NCBI GenBank assembly: GCA_963930775.1
Contig: OZ005694.1
Coordinates: 10,680,899 to 10,744,898 of the forward strand
Reading direction: 5' to 3'
DNA: 64,000 nt
From: Cliona cf. orientalis
Lineage: Eukaryota; Porifera; Demospongiae; Clionaida; Clionaidae
The position numbers and the translations under genes were made by a program. Under the pieces are notes generated by a model. The model did not search any database and was not told the DNA's origin. It was given only the letters and a program-made list of their open reading frames with translations. This document shows positions 42,701 through 52,655 of the stretch, one piece after another. The first letter of the stretch is position 1. The number at the start of each line of letters is the position of its first letter.

Positions 42701-43598
42701 AGACGATCAATTTTCTTATATAGTCCGTGTCCTAACCTGGAGGGCATAAAAGATGCACTCTCCTACAAGTTCAGAAGACTCACGATTGGTCAGAATTGTT
42801 GTGCCGTGTGCACAAACGAGGTTGCCAAGGCCTAGGGGCCATAGAGATGCATTCTCGAGCTCGAGCGAGCGGCGCAAGCGCCGCGCGTTTCGACAGGCCT
42901 GCTCGGCAGGCCACCGAGCCTCGAGCGAAGCGAGAGGCGATGTCTGCTCTTTGTCATGGTCTGGTGGTAGATTCGACGTTCGAGCGGAGTGAGAACTTCG
43001 CCATTACACGATGAGTTTGATCAGCTACTCTTGGCCTCCTGTGAGGGGTGTGGTCTTCATCTGCGCATGCGCGCTATAGTAGTGTTCAGGAGTAGATTAT
43101 AGGGCTCCTGGTGATATCAGCCAAACAACCATTGAATCAGATTTAGACTAGGTAGATATAGGCCTAGGTATCTTACATTCGGATTCGATAGGCATTGATA
43201 GGGCTAGTCTGCGGATAGCAAGCAGCCAAACATAATGTTAGGTTCAATAAAAAAAGTTAGGTTCAATAATTTCATATTCAACGTCCCCCAGTGCAGCGGA
43301 CCCGGCGTATGTATGACCGTCGACCATGGACTAGCAGTCACGAGCAAAATTTTATGTACTATTAAAATAGCTACACATCATCGGCTTACGTAAGTACTGT
43401 TTTTTTCCTGCAGCTGCAGTGATGTAGCTATCAACAAATGTTGTTTTGCCAGTGCCACCTTCGCCGATTAGAACCAGCTGTGTTGTGTAATAAAAGAAAT
43501 TAATGTTATTATTGTTATTAGCTCTGATCACAAAAGTATTATCTGCTAATTACTATAATTGCTAGGTGCAAGCTTACTTTGAAAGTCTCCGCTTCCAT
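38967..43598 (-). CDS. Ran-3: Ran-like small GTPase with a LINE in intron 2
   Basis: Exons 43598-43578, 43477-43390, 39568-39255, 39113-38967 join in frame. The P-loop [18 protein letters not shown] and SAK motifs are present. Two residues (Asn-Ser) are inserted directly after DTAGQE, between the catalytic Gln and KFGG, in switch II. Switch I reads TSGVEV rather than TIGVEV. The C-terminus ends EVTSLSKN without the acidic Ran tail. Intron 2 spans 3.8 kb because a 5'-truncated LINE landed in it. Intron 3 has a G-rich run near 39134-39175. GTPase activity may be altered by the switch II insertion (inference). Confidence 0.75.
39697..42554 (-). mobile_element. 5'-truncated non-LTR retrotransposon (LINE)
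   Basis: The element lies antisense, ending in a ~31 bp A run (T run at 39698-39729 on the plus strand). Its 5' end joins Ran-3 intron sequence at about 42554; the intact intron is seen in Ran-1 near 11425. The ORF runs off the truncated 5' end. There is no obvious target duplication. The long A tail and open ORF suggest a recent insertion. Confidence 0.85.
39843..42536 (-). CDS. LINE endonuclease-reverse transcriptase ORF, N-terminus missing
   Basis: 897 codons are open (42536-39843), and the same frame continues upstream to the truncation point (about 42551). The N-terminal part is an AP-type endonuclease lacking its first segment (LLGDFNI, SLIDLIF, TSDHNCI motifs). The middle is a reverse transcriptase: [40 protein letters not shown] and the active-site FADD (Tyr replaced by Phe). 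A C-terminal YLGITL...[13 protein letters not shown] region follows, typical of CR1/Jockey-group elements. It copies element RNA into DNA at the target. As a truncated copy it should be inactive. Confidence 0.9.
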   Translation of the reverse strand: MSPDISDAEIFIPSFKIFRRDRNRHGGGILIFVKDTLVCTTISFQYTNPSFSSIEFLPLCIEFCNRRYCISTFYRPPSSDVAYFDTLFEAIGSLNIVNYFNFLLLGDFNINFCDSSHPLYSRLINLCNSFMLTQVVSDPMHETPSGVKSLIDLIFLSHPSQLVHCDVSPPLGTSDHNCIILGVSTCRTTTNSTKVIPRKIWRYSLADWDRAAELLDCIEWDPLLQLDINEHWRTWRTYFLQVMELCMPHTAAKVKKGLPWISKEILNAIKKRDILFRTAKATGKPADRAKYNQKRNQVVRMLRDGKQHFFDQHLNNVDAKNFWKTIRLLNQECSSSRIPALQDIDDAKIIDSNLDKATTLNKFFYTCFNHSQSTLMDPPMIPLPPDECPAELLCTEESVFELLSNLDTTKSTGCDGISSKMLKCTSLSIADPLHKLYNHSISTGTIPADWKIGRITPIPKGTNDSLPSGYRPISVLPIVSKLIERHIKSIVEEFLRSNAPISSRQWGFMSNRSTVSALIKVVDDWQRALDQGYEVCVVFFDVSKAFDTVPHSLLLAKLHELGLDPYLLQWIRNYLSNRSQFVCVDGASSNCLPVVSGVPQGSVLGPLLFITYINDITTRISSGSDVNMFADDIALYRIIKTAADYAHLQEDVDATSACILEKKLKFNATKCKTMLISRKRSNMSTPPQVILNGVILDRVQSYRYLGITLTTNLSWSSHISANCNKTRKLIGLLYRRFYQHASSPTLLRLYCCFIRPHLEYASAVWNPNLKGEIDQLERVQRFALRVCLKSWDTDYEDLLSISNLPSLQKRRMLTSLCHLFKISRGFTDFHDPPLQQHTHSYNTRSTCKQMFSLLQCRTNSYQSSYFPNTIANWNSLPSEVTECASIQTFKKYAISFL
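42555..43095. repeat. Repeat-rich, GC-rich segment of Ran-3 intron 2
   Basis: Compared with Ran-1 intron 2, about 400 bp is extra between TTGGTTGTTATAC and GGGCTCCTGGTGATATC. It contains GC-rich palindromes (GAGCTCGAGC, GGCGCAAGCGCC, GCCTGCTCGGCAGGC). The ORFs in it have no family features. Confidence 0.45.
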
Positions 43599-44243
43599 TT
43601 TAGTCTGCTTCTACTATAGCTAGGATTTGCCCGAAGTAGTACTTTAAAGACGAACAGATAGCAAGGATCCTGGCCGGGAATACGTACTGGATATTGTAAT
43701 TGTATGATGACCGACGCCCCCTTACCAAAAACGTAGCAAGTGCAAGGAAGCCTCGCCTCAACCACGCCCATCGTCCGCGGGAAAAGCGCTAAAAATAAAC
43801 TTATAAGGAAGTAATTACCTCGCGCATGCGCAAGCGGTAAAGCATAGATATTATAGACTACGTAACCATTGGGTAAAGCAATCGTCATTGTCGTCTGGCA
43901 CGAAAATCGCCAGATCTCGCGTTCTAGGCGTGTGTGCGTGCTATAAGCATATATAGGGTGTCCAACTGAAAAAATGGAAGTACACAAAACCAATCCATCT
44001 CAGTATTTTTAGTTAGGTCCACCCTAGGTAAGATAGAAACCACACCGCAACTCGGAGAGACCTTCAAAAAAGTTTGCGAAAACGCAATATTAAGTCGTAA
44101 GTGCACGCATCAAAAATGATACGTGACCAAAATTATGCTCTCACGGGAAACAGCACCAGCTGTAATGTAGCTATACCGCCTCTATAGGTTACTTTAAGGG
44201 GATACTAATCAGTACTATCCAGTGCACACCTCGAATACCTCCA
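43599..44243. other. Upstream region of Ran-3 with an inverted repeat arm
   Basis: No gene was seen. Bases about 43940-44108 are an inverted, diverged copy of 44690-44830 (shared words: ATTGCG, TGTGGTTTCT, CCTAGGGTGGA / CCTAGGATGGA, ACTGAGATG). The two arms flank the 344 bp hAT-like element. Confidence 0.45.
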
Positions 44244-44587
44244 CAGTGGCGTAGGAAACGAGGAGGCTCCAGGGGCTGGCGCCCCCCCTTGTTGGTAGTG
44301 TCAGTCCATGTTCTCAGAGTAGCAAACCCTTGGGAAGTTCTCTTAGCCCAGTATTATTATAACACAGATTTCTTACCTGGCCTGATTATGAATAAAATGT
44401 GCCTCAGTAGCTGCCAAATCTATTCTACTTGACCTACAGTTCGTTTTTTGATCGAGATAGCAGCCTCGAGCGTGCAAAAATGGGCGTGGTTTGACACAAA
44501 GTAGGCGTGGTCATAAAAATTTGCGCGCGCTTCGCGCGCAATTGTACATTCAGCCCCCCCAACCTTCAGCATCTTCCTACGCCTATG
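44244..44587. mobile_element. 344 bp hAT-like element
   Basis: The ends are CAGTGGCGTAGGAA and TTCCTACGCCTATG, with CTCCA on both sides (44239-44243 and 44588-44592). The interior has TTGCGCGCGCTTCGCGCGC, as in the 346 bp element of receptor F. Confidence 0.7.
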
Positions 44588-44689
44588 CTCCAATAGCAGC
44601 TTACCTTTCAGTTGAGTGCTCCTGCCCCTATGCGCATAACTTTGGTCACGTAGTCTTTTTTGTATTTGCGCTTATGATATAATATTATT

Positions 44690-44925
44690 GCGTTTGCACA
44701 AACTTTTTCAAGGGCCTTGTCAATTTGTGGCATGGTTTCTGTCATACCTAGGATGGATCTACTCAAAAACACTGAGATGAATTTATTTTGCATACTTTCA
44801 CTTTTTGGGTTGGATACCCTAGCATATACACCAATCCCAGCTGAGGAACGCTACTGTTGGTTCTGCCAAAACAGCTTAGTGGAAGATGAATGTCACTTCC
44901 CTTTTGACTGTAGCCTGTAGCCTGT
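44690..44925 (+). pseudogene. Retroelement-derived fragment with a CxxC...H...C finger
   Basis: A short open segment encodes ERYCWFCQNSLVEDECHFPF, a Cys-Cys-His-Cys pattern found after the reverse transcriptase in several non-LTR elements. The upstream part is stop-interrupted in this frame. It is a decayed fragment. Confidence 0.5.
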
Positions 44926-45660
44926 ATGATTACCTCAGTTTCAATACGTCCAAGTGCAAATGTATGATTATCTCGCGCAAGAAAAATCCTCCTCTGCCAG
45001 ATATTCCCTTACAGTTGTGTGGAAGTGCCCTGGAAAGAGTTGATAGCTACAAGTATCTCGGAGTCTTGCTTTCTTGTGATCTGTCCTGGTCCGTGCATGT
45101 TGAATTTGCCTGTCAAAAAGCTCGGCGAGTATTGGGCTTGCTCTATAGAAGATTTTATGGTCAAGCATCCCAGGATTCGTTAAAACAGCTATATCTATCC
45201 CTTGTACGACCGCATTTAGAGTATGCTAGCCAGGTGTGGGATCCTCACCTCGCCAAAGATAGAAATGCCTTGGAAAAAGTGCAAAAATTCGCGTGCAAAC
45301 TGGCTACTTCTAAATGGAATAGCAGCTATGAGGAATTGCTGGATTTGACAGATTTAAAGCCCCTCCAGGACAGAAGGTTAGAATCTAAACTAGGTTTGCT
45401 GTTCAAGTTGGTTCACAATCTCTGCTTCTTCCCGGATAACTCGTGGTCTTTCCGAACTAATAGCAGGTGCAATAGGAACTCCAACTCCTTGCAGTTGTCG
45501 AGACCATTTGCTCGTACTAATGCTTATATGGCCTCCTTCTTCCCCCATACTGTGGCAAACTGGAATCTGTTGGACAATAATGCTGTAACAGCATCATCAT
45601 ACAAGTCCTTCATGCAAACTGTTAGTAACTAGCTAATTAATTTTAACTGCTCTCATTTTG
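44920..45660 (+). pseudogene. 3' fragment of a LINE reverse transcriptase
   Basis: About 235 codons (to 45632) match the C-terminal third of a [74 protein letters not shown]. It belongs to the same broad group as the LINE at 39.7-42.6 kb but is clearly a different, diverged element on the opposite strand. Endonuclease and catalytic RT motifs are missing. Confidence 0.8.
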
Positions 45661-46073
45661 TTATATACACGTAGTTTAACTAGGGTACACATCTGTATTA
45701 GCTTTAGTAGCTATTGTGTGTCCATTGCGTATTATTGCATAAAGTATTATAAGCAAAAAAATGACACAATGCAAGAGAAAAGTGCACTTCTGAATTAGGC
45801 CATACCAATTTGATGTTTTGTTTCTCGGACAAATAGGAGCTGGAAACAGACCAGGGTGGTCGGCATGAAAATTAAAAAAAAACAACTAATTAATAGGAGG
45901 TGTGGCCTAGTAAATCGTGAGCATCACCAGTCCACAGATAACCAGCTATCATTTTAGTAGCGAATACTTGCATTCTAGAGCAGTTTTGATGATCGTTTAG
46001 CTTACAGCGCTATCGGTAGCAGACCAAGAGCGCTCTTTCTAAAGAGTACTCCTGGCCTATCACTATTATAATA
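45661..46073. other. Intergenic DNA between mobile elements
   Basis: No gene was seen. Bases about 45700-45880 resemble the inverse of 52000-52150 (shared GGCCATACCAA and TTTGTTTCTCGGA), so it is a dispersed repeat end. Confidence 0.4.
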
Positions 46074-46589
46074 CGCAGTGTCTACTGAGCCGGTACCGGA
46101 ACTTGATTTGACTAACCTTAAAGAGCCGGCACAGACAAATGCGCATGCGCAATCGCGCGGGTTCGCCTCCCGCTGTGCGCCCGGACCTTGACCCCAATAT
46201 CACATGTAGCGCGCGGTATAGGCGCCAACTTCTCCCGAAAATGGAGCAGTCCCAAAATGGAGAATCCAGCGTTCCGGAGGTTGCTAGTGAAGTACAGGTA
46301 GAGAATACGCCAATCTCTTTTTCAGTTGGTGAGACGTTTCCGGCCTTTGAACAACTGGAGGCCAAAATCACTGGAGGCCAGTGCATTTGAGAACTCGATT
46401 TGACTACCTTCGAGAGCCGGTAGGCCGCACAGCGGTGCGCGCAAGCGCTATAGCGCGTGTCGCGGTATTAAATTGGAAGCTGGAGATCGCGCACGCGAAA
46501 TGGTACCAGAATAGTCGTCCTGTGCCGGCTCTTTAAGGTAGTCAAATCAAGTTCCGGTATACGTATATACCGGCTCAGTAGACACTGCG
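46074..46589. mobile_element. 516 bp Mutator-like element with ~60 bp TIRs and 9 bp duplication
   Basis: The ends are CGCAGTGTCTACTGAGCCGG and its inverse, with the match continuing through GGAACTTGATTTGACTA and TTAAAGAGCCGGCACAG. The 9 bp ATTATAATA is repeated exactly (46065-46073 and 46590-46598). The interior is unusually GC-rich for this window and holds a small ORF. Confidence 0.8.
46241..46390 (+). CDS. Small ORF in the Mutator-like element, possible transposase N-terminal exon
   Basis: From the ATG at 46241 the frame encodes a ~49-residue acidic peptide ending in FSVGETFPAFEQLEAKITGG. The motif 'F.VG..F..F..LE..I' is common at the start of Mutator-like (FAR1/SWIM-type) transposase proteins, so this looks like a first exon retained in a deletion derivative. 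The rest of any transposase is absent. The same frame also starts further up at 46139. Confidence 0.45.
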   Translation: MEQSQNGESSVPEVASEVQVENTPISFSVGETFPAFEQLEAKITGGQCI

Positions 46590-46960
46590 ATTATAATAAT
46601 TTAGGCATATTACATCAAAATTTTAGGTTATCCCTTACACTTTCTTTGCTACACAATAATAAAGGAGGCTTCAAGATACAATTTAGTCTTTGTTCCGTAA
46701 AATTTCATTGAGTGGTTGCAGAGATATGGCTGTTTTAATATTTCTAAACATCACAATTTTTCTGCCAGGCTTGTGTGTACTATTCCAATACTATTAGGGG
46801 AATGGCACGTAACATGTTGATTGCTTTAGAGGCCTATAACTCAAAAACTATATTATTATTACTGATTGACTCCAAACTTGAAATATAGCCTGTAAGTACC
46901 TCTCTGCTTATTCTACTGATGAATTTAACATGCATTAATGAATAAAAAAAATTTGGTGTG

Positions 46961-47161
46961 TGTAGTATTTAGCTCCGTAGCACAGCAAGGATTATTATAG
47001 ACATAATGGAACAATACAGAGACACAACTGAACATTAGACATAAACACTGGCATTTTATATGCATGCATAACAGGAAGTATAATAATGGTGATACAGGAA
47101 ATAATAACAAGTCATGACATCATAATATTAATTTTAGTAATAATTATTAGTTCATACCACA
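46961..47161 (-). repeat. 3' LTR of the Gypsy element
   Basis: 201 bp, nearly identical to 51035-51233; the main difference is an AT-rich indel near 47127. Confidence 0.95.
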
Positions 47162-47169
47162 TCCCCCCT

Positions 47170-48126
47170 TTAAGCCAGTCTCTCTGGCGGCTGGATATTC
47201 GCTCCAGTCCTGGTACGCGTCATGATCCTTCTGGGAGGTGTAGCCGGTGCTGGCTGTTGCTCTGTCTCAACCGCATTCTCAGGTGTGGAGTCTTGCTCCG
47301 CGTCGGGTGCGACAATGAGATGGCTCCTGTTTCTTTGGAGCTCTCCCGAGTCTGTCTCCACCACGTACAATCTCGGCGTTTCACCAGCAGACACAATTCT
47401 ACCTGAGATTGGCCTGTCCCCAGACGTTATCCATACTTCCGAATCATCTGGAATGTCAGGGAGTTTCTTAGCTCCATGGCGACTGTCAAACTGTTCTTTC
47501 TGCTTCCTCTTAAATTCTGCATTTTTCTCTCTGAACTCGTTTAGATACGACCACTGAGGTATCAGCATAGCGTTTGACTGTGGGACAGCTGTGCGAATCC
47601 TTCGACCCATACATAGCTCTGCTGGACTGTATCCGCACCAAGGGTGAGGGGTTGCACGATAGCTCAGAACGGCTATGTGTGGATCCGGCGACTTCATTAA
47701 CATTCTCTTGATAGTTTGAACCATTCTCTCCACCTGCCCATTACTTTGGGGATATCTTGGACTGCTTGTTACGTGGCTGAAACCATAGCTGCTTGCAAAC
47801 ATGGCGAACTCTTGAGACGAATATTGAGGTCCATTGTCACTGCGAACTGTTTCCGGGATACCGTGACGGGCGAAGATCGTTTTCAGTGCAGCAATGACTT
47901 GATTTGAGGTAGTTGAGCTCAGTTTGATCACTTCTGGATACCTCGAAAAGTAATCCACTACTAGTAAGTACTGACACTTGTCTAGCTCGAATAAATCGGT
48001 TCCTACTAACTGCCACGGGTATTCAGGTAGCGGAGTCGTGATCAAAGGCTCTCTCTTGTTCCTAGACTGTTCTGCACATTCTCGACAGTTTTGCACCAGC
48101 TGAGCAATTGCATGCATCACACCATG
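47170..48126 (-). pseudogene. Gypsy integrase, 3' part of the gag-pol frame after a stop
   Basis: This is the same frame as the upstream ORF, separated by one TGA at 48129-48127. It holds the rest of the integrase zinc finger (CRECAEQS), the D,D-35-E core (GTDLFEL, SDNGPQYSS, QSNGQVERM) and a C-terminal domain. Integrase inserts the cDNA into the genome. Because the stop falls inside the zinc-finger region, this copy should make no full integrase unless read through. Confidence 0.9.
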
Positions 48127-51018
48127 TCACCAAACCGACATTGTGACTCTGGCTCTGCATCTCTCTATCCCTTGGTGGCCCGCATGTATCCTCTCTAGCG
48201 TCTCTCTCTGAAGGGACTTCGGGACGACAATTCTGTTATTGAACAGCAACAGGTTGTCACACACGGTCAGGTGGTCCTTGAACTTGTAGTATGGTGTAAT
48301 TTCGGAGGATATAAACTTTTTCTGTGGCCACTCTGTCATACAGTATTGTCGTACCTGCTCACACACTGCATCTTGTTCCTGAGCCTTTCTATATTCTCCC
48401 AATCTCTGAGGAGTTGCAGGTAAACATCTCTGCGTGATAGCTTCCACAAAGTCCTCGACTTCTTCTTGTAGGGGGTCCTCAATTGTTTCAGGGACGGGAG
48501 CTCGGGATAGTGCATCAGCTGTAAACAACTGCTTCCCCGGAACGTGGTAGACAGTGTAATCAAACTTCGCAAGTCGTAAACGAAAGCGCACTATACGTGG
48601 AGGTAGAGCATCGAGATTCTTTGAGTTTAGAAGAGGAATGAGGGGTTTGTGATCAGTTTCGATCGAGAATTTCCGGCCCAATACGTAGTCGGAAAACTTC
48701 CCGCAGGCCCAGGTTAAGGCTAACGCCTCTTCCTCGATCTGGGCATATCTCCTCTCCGTAGGCGTCATCGACCTTGACGCGTACGCTACTGGTCTCCAAT
48801 CTTCCTTCTCCTGCTGCAGTAATACGGCCCCTAAGCCAAATGATGAGGCATCTGCTGAGATTTTAACTTGCACAGTAGGATCGTACAGTGTTAGAGTGGT
48901 TGGTTTCACCAGCTCCTCTTTGACACTAGCAAAAGCTTTCTCTTGGTCAGGTCCCCAGAGCCAAGCACGTTTCGAACTGAGTAGCTCACGTAGAGGTTGC
49001 GTTATTTCAGCTATGTTGGGGGAAAACTTTCCTAATTGGTTGACTAGACCAAGAAATCTTCTTAGATCTGATACTGAACGGGGTGCTTCCATTCTCGTGA
49101 TGGCTTGCGTCTTATCTGGATCTGCTTTGACTCCAGTGCGATCAATGACATGTCCGAGGAATTTGATTGTCGTTTTGTTGAATTCACATTTGCTGGGGTT
49201 GAGTGTGACGTGAGCGGATTCGAGTCGCTTTAATACTTTGGCGAGTCGTTCGCGGTGTTCTCCTTCGTCCTTTCCAAACACTAGCATGTCATCCATTTGA
49301 CAGACTACTCCTTCCAGACCTTTTACGATGCGATTCATGCGTCTCTGGAATATCTCTGGAGCACTCGAGATTCCGAACGGGAGCTTGTTAAAAGCGTATC
49401 TGCCAAAGGGTGTAATGAAGGTAGTTAGCAGGCGAGATTCCTCTGATAGCGGAATCTGCCAAAAGCCGCTGTTTGCGTCAAGTTTCGTGAACAGGGCTGC
49501 TCCCGACAGCCGTGTGAGGGTATCATCAACCTTGGGAATAGGATGAGTCTCTCTCATTACACTTTCATTGAGTGTCTTCAAGTCTACGCATATGCGGACG
49601 TCGCCGGACTTCTTTGGCACGACCACCATGCCGGCACACCATGGTGTAGGTTCGCTCACTTTCGATATCACTCCTAACGACTCCATTCGCTTAAGTTCAT
49701 CCGATACTTTTTCTCGCAACGGGATTGGCACATTCCTTGGTGTATGCAAGGCACGGGGTTTGGCATCGTCCTTCAACTTGATCGTATACGGTTCACCGAA
49801 GTTGCCTAGACCCGAAAATACGGTGGGGAATTCTTTCTTGACATCCGTGAGGGAACTGTAGGTACTTTCAACTCTCTGTACTAGCTTGAGTGCAGTAAGT
49901 GCAGGTAGACCAAGGAGGTTATTTTTGAGTCCTCTCACCACAAAAATGGTCTCCTGGTAGGACTTGTCCTTGACAGTGAGCTGTCCCATAAACTGACCCA
50001 GAACTTTGAGCGACTGATAGGCTGGGCCATACAGAACTCTGGTCGGATGCTCAAGTCTTTTCCCGTAAACTTGCTTATAGGTCGCCTCTGACACTGCCGT
50101 GACCTCTGCTCCCGTGTCAAGTTTGAACTCAACTCTTTTGTTGTTGAGACTCATGGTGCTTCTCCAACAGGGACTGGATCCACTAGACAGTGTTCCCAGA
50201 AAAGCTGCTCCTTCATCCTCAGCCTCTAACTCCGCTGTGGAGGCTTGAGATGGCTTGGACAGACAGTGAGCTTTAAAATGGCCTCTCTTTTTACAGTTAT
50301 GGCAGACAACATTCCTGGCAGGGCATTTCTCGTTCCCCTGGTGTTTTCTCCTACCACAACGCGTACACCTGGAGGCTGTTGCACCACCCTGCGGTTTGGG
50401 AGTGGCGCCGACCTTCCCACGAGGAGGTCGCCTAGCGGTTTGTCGACTCACGTCTTCCACCAGGTGTTCTTTTGCTGATGTGGCGAGCTGCTGTGACTGC
50501 TGCCTTACTGCATCTTTTTGGCGTGTGGCCGTCTTTACTTTCTCCAATGTAAGGTCATTTTGTAGCTGTAGCTTCTCCGACATACTCTTGTCGCGTATGC
50601 CGACAACTATACGATCGCGAAGTATGTCCTCTTTGAGCGCTCCGTATTCGCACGTTTCGATCAGCTCATACAGCACGGTAATGTACTCGTCTGTCGTCTC
50701 GCCCTCTCGTTGATCTCTGGTGTTAAATTTGGCTCTTTCATAAATGATATTTTTCCTCACGTCGAAGTACTCGTCAAACTTGGCCACAACGTCCTTGTAC
50801 TTTTTGCGCGCGTCTTCTGTGATGTTCGTTGAGGCCAGCACTCCCTCGGCATCGTCGCCCAAACAGTACAACAGGGTGCTTACTTGACGTGCCTCGTCCT
50901 CCTTGCTTAGTCCGGACGCACTAAGAAACTGCGTAAAGCGCCTCTTCCACTTTACCCACTCGTCGGGCTTTTTGAAGTCGAACGGCTGTGGCGGTGTGAG
51001 GGGTATCGACTGCGCCAT
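48127..51018 (-). CDS. Gypsy gag-pol polyprotein: gag, protease, RT, RNase H
   Basis: 963 codons start 17 bp inside the 5' LTR (MAQSIPLTP). Gag is followed by two zinc knuckles (CTRCGRRKHQGNEKC, CHNCKKRGHFKAHC), an aspartic protease (LDTGAEV), reverse transcriptase with MDDML in the active site, RNase H (DASSFGLGAVL, TDHKPL) and the HxxH half of the integrase finger. Gag and pol share one frame. The frame ends with an in-frame TGA at 48127. The domain order places it in Ty3/Gypsy; a mag-like clade is possible but not tested. Confidence 0.95.
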   Translation of the reverse strand: MAQSIPLTPPQPFDFKKPDEWVKWKRRFTQFLSASGLSKEDEARQVSTLLYCLGDDAEGVLASTNITEDARKKYKDVVAKFDEYFDVRKNIIYERAKFNTRDQREGETTDEYITVLYELIETCEYGALKEDILRDRIVVGIRDKSMSEKLQLQNDLTLEKVKTATRQKDAVRQQSQQLATSAKEHLVEDVSRQTARRPPRGKVGATPKPQGGATASRCTRCGRRKHQGNEKCPARNVVCHNCKKRGHFKAHCLSKPSQASTAELEAEDEGAAFLGTLSSGSSPCWRSTMSLNNKRVEFKLDTGAEVTAVSEATYKQVYGKRLEHPTRVLYGPAYQSLKVLGQFMGQLTVKDKSYQETIFVVRGLKNNLLGLPALTALKLVQRVESTYSSLTDVKKEFPTVFSGLGNFGEPYTIKLKDDAKPRALHTPRNVPIPLREKVSDELKRMESLGVISKVSEPTPWCAGMVVVPKKSGDVRICVDLKTLNESVMRETHPIPKVDDTLTRLSGAALFTKLDANSGFWQIPLSEESRLLTTFITPFGRYAFNKLPFGISSAPEIFQRRMNRIVKGLEGVVCQMDDMLVFGKDEGEHRERLAKVLKRLESAHVTLNPSKCEFNKTTIKFLGHVIDRTGVKADPDKTQAITRMEAPRSVSDLRRFLGLVNQLGKFSPNIAEITQPLRELLSSKRAWLWGPDQEKAFASVKEELVKPTTLTLYDPTVQVKISADASSFGLGAVLLQQEKEDWRPVAYASRSMTPTERRYAQIEEEALALTWACGKFSDYVLGRKFSIETDHKPLIPLLNSKNLDALPPRIVRFRLRLAKFDYTVYHVPGKQLFTADALSRAPVPETIEDPLQEEVEDFVEAITQRCLPATPQRLGEYRKAQEQDAVCEQVRQYCMTEWPQKKFISSEITPYYKFKDHLTVCDNLLLFNNRIVVPKSLQRETLERIHAGHQGIERCRARVTMSVW

Positions 51019-51034
51019 CCCACCGCTGCCACCA

Positions 51035-51233
51035 TGTAGTATTTAGCTCCGTAGCACAGCAAGGATTATTATAGACATAATGGAACAATACAGAGACACA
51101 ACTGAACATTAGACATAAACACTGGCATTTTATATGCATGCATAACAGGAAGTATAATAATGGTGATACAGGAAATAATAACAAGTCATGACATCATAAT
51201 ATTTAGTAATAATAATTATTAGTTCATACCACA
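51035..51233 (-). repeat. 5' LTR of the Gypsy element
   Basis: 199 bp, next to the primer-binding site on its plus-strand left side; matches the 3' LTR. Confidence 0.95.
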
Positions 51234-51238
51234 GTGTG

Positions 51239-52615
51239 CATACCAGTTTGACTGCTATTGTAGCTAATACTTCACTGCCTCAGAATTCCAGAAGCTGACT
51301 TCATGCATGATTTTTTGAAATCTCTAGTTTAGATGTCCACTCAAACACATACATAAACTCTCACAGTGGTACACACATGGTACACATGTTCACACATGTT
51401 CTTGCACATTATGCACATATTAATATTATTGTTTTCTGAAGTGGAATCTATTCTTAAAGTGTAAGACAAGCCCCGAGTTCCTTAGAAGCAACAAAGAGTT
51501 TAAAGTGCGTGCACATTCTATGTAGCATTTTTTGGCAGAAATAGTCTAACTATAGGGGTAATTTGAGCCAAAAATTTCATTTTTCATATTTTCAACGCAT
51601 TTTCTCATATGTACACATGCTATTTTACACAAAGTAAAATGCTGATTGAGCTCTTTTCGACTGATTCACTTCAAAAATGGTTGAAACTACTGAAAAATTT
51701 GAAATCAGCACCTTGAAGTACCCCTAGAAGCATAAAATGCCCTGGAAAAGTGAGCAGCATGGAGCAAGTTGAAGTTATCCATCAGCAATATTTGTGTGCC
51801 ACAGTAGTTGGTAGTTGAGTATGTGGTATTTTATGGAGTTTTCCTGAAGCCCTGCAATGCCGGAAGTGGCTACAACCCAACACTTTGGATACTGCATGTA
51901 GTGCTATCTTTGCTGAAGCCTGTGGTGCAAGTTTGGTGTTCGTAGCATGTTGTAGTGAGTAGTTATGATCCCTGAAACTTCATAATATTTAAATGTGTGC
52001 AGGTTTTTTATAGGCAATTTTTGTGCGTCTGACATGCCTATTATAATGTGAGGAATGTTAATTAAAATTAAAAAATTTTTTTTTAAATCAGCCAAAAACA
52101 GACCCGCCGAATCCGAGAAACAAAAAATTAACTTGGTATGGCCTTATTGCTCACTCCTCAACCCTGCCTCCCCTACCTAAATAACGTGGACAAATGGAGA
52201 TTCATCTCTGAGTCAGCAGCAACCGAAACGCATCAGGTTTCTAACATACATTTTTAGCAAATAGTATATGTCATGTGCTTTTGAACATCGCAGAAGTATT
52301 ATTTCATCACTATAAATAATTGTACTATGATATTGTGACTAATGGGCTTCCTGGCCTTTATTATCATTAAAATTATTATTATTATTATTAACCAATCGGT
52401 AGAAAACGGTGAAAAAGTGGTTTGTATTCCCTTCGAATTGCTCAAAATCGTGCATTTTCTGTTCAGCATGTCTGTGGTTTATCGACCACACCCACTCTAT
52501 TAGCATAATATTATGCTGATGCAACTGCGCATGTTCAAGCTCAGTCTTGGAAAGGCTCGTCAAGTCATAAAACAGCTCTAAGTGTTGCAATCCTACGCTG
52601 CAGAGCGCGCGGGGT
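51239..52615. other. Intergenic region between the Gypsy element and receptor H
   Basis: No gene was seen. Bases 52000-52150 share a dispersed repeat end with 45700-45880. An ATT microsatellite lies near 52370-52390. Nothing in the short ORFs suggests a domain. Confidence 0.45.
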
Positions 52616-52655
52616 ATGTGCTCTACAGCTCTAGTTAATAACAATTTTTGTTCAG

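Larger units (their letters stand above)
46961..51233 (-). mobile_element. Ty3/Gypsy LTR retrotransposon, full length
   Basis: LTRs at 46961-47161 (3') and 51035-51233 (5') start TGT and end ACA and differ only in one AT-rich stretch. The 5 bp GTGTG flanks both sides (46956-46960 and 51234-51238). A primer-binding-type TGGTGGCAGCGG follows the 5' LTR at 51034. A polypurine tract (AAAGGGGGGA on the minus strand) precedes the 3' LTR at 47162-47171. Near-identical LTRs indicate a recent insertion. Confidence 0.95.

Noticed and set aside
42753..43014. Overlapping Arg/Ala-rich ORFs in Ran-3 intron 2
   Set aside because: They lie in GC-rich palindromic repeat DNA, open in two frames at once, without any family feature.
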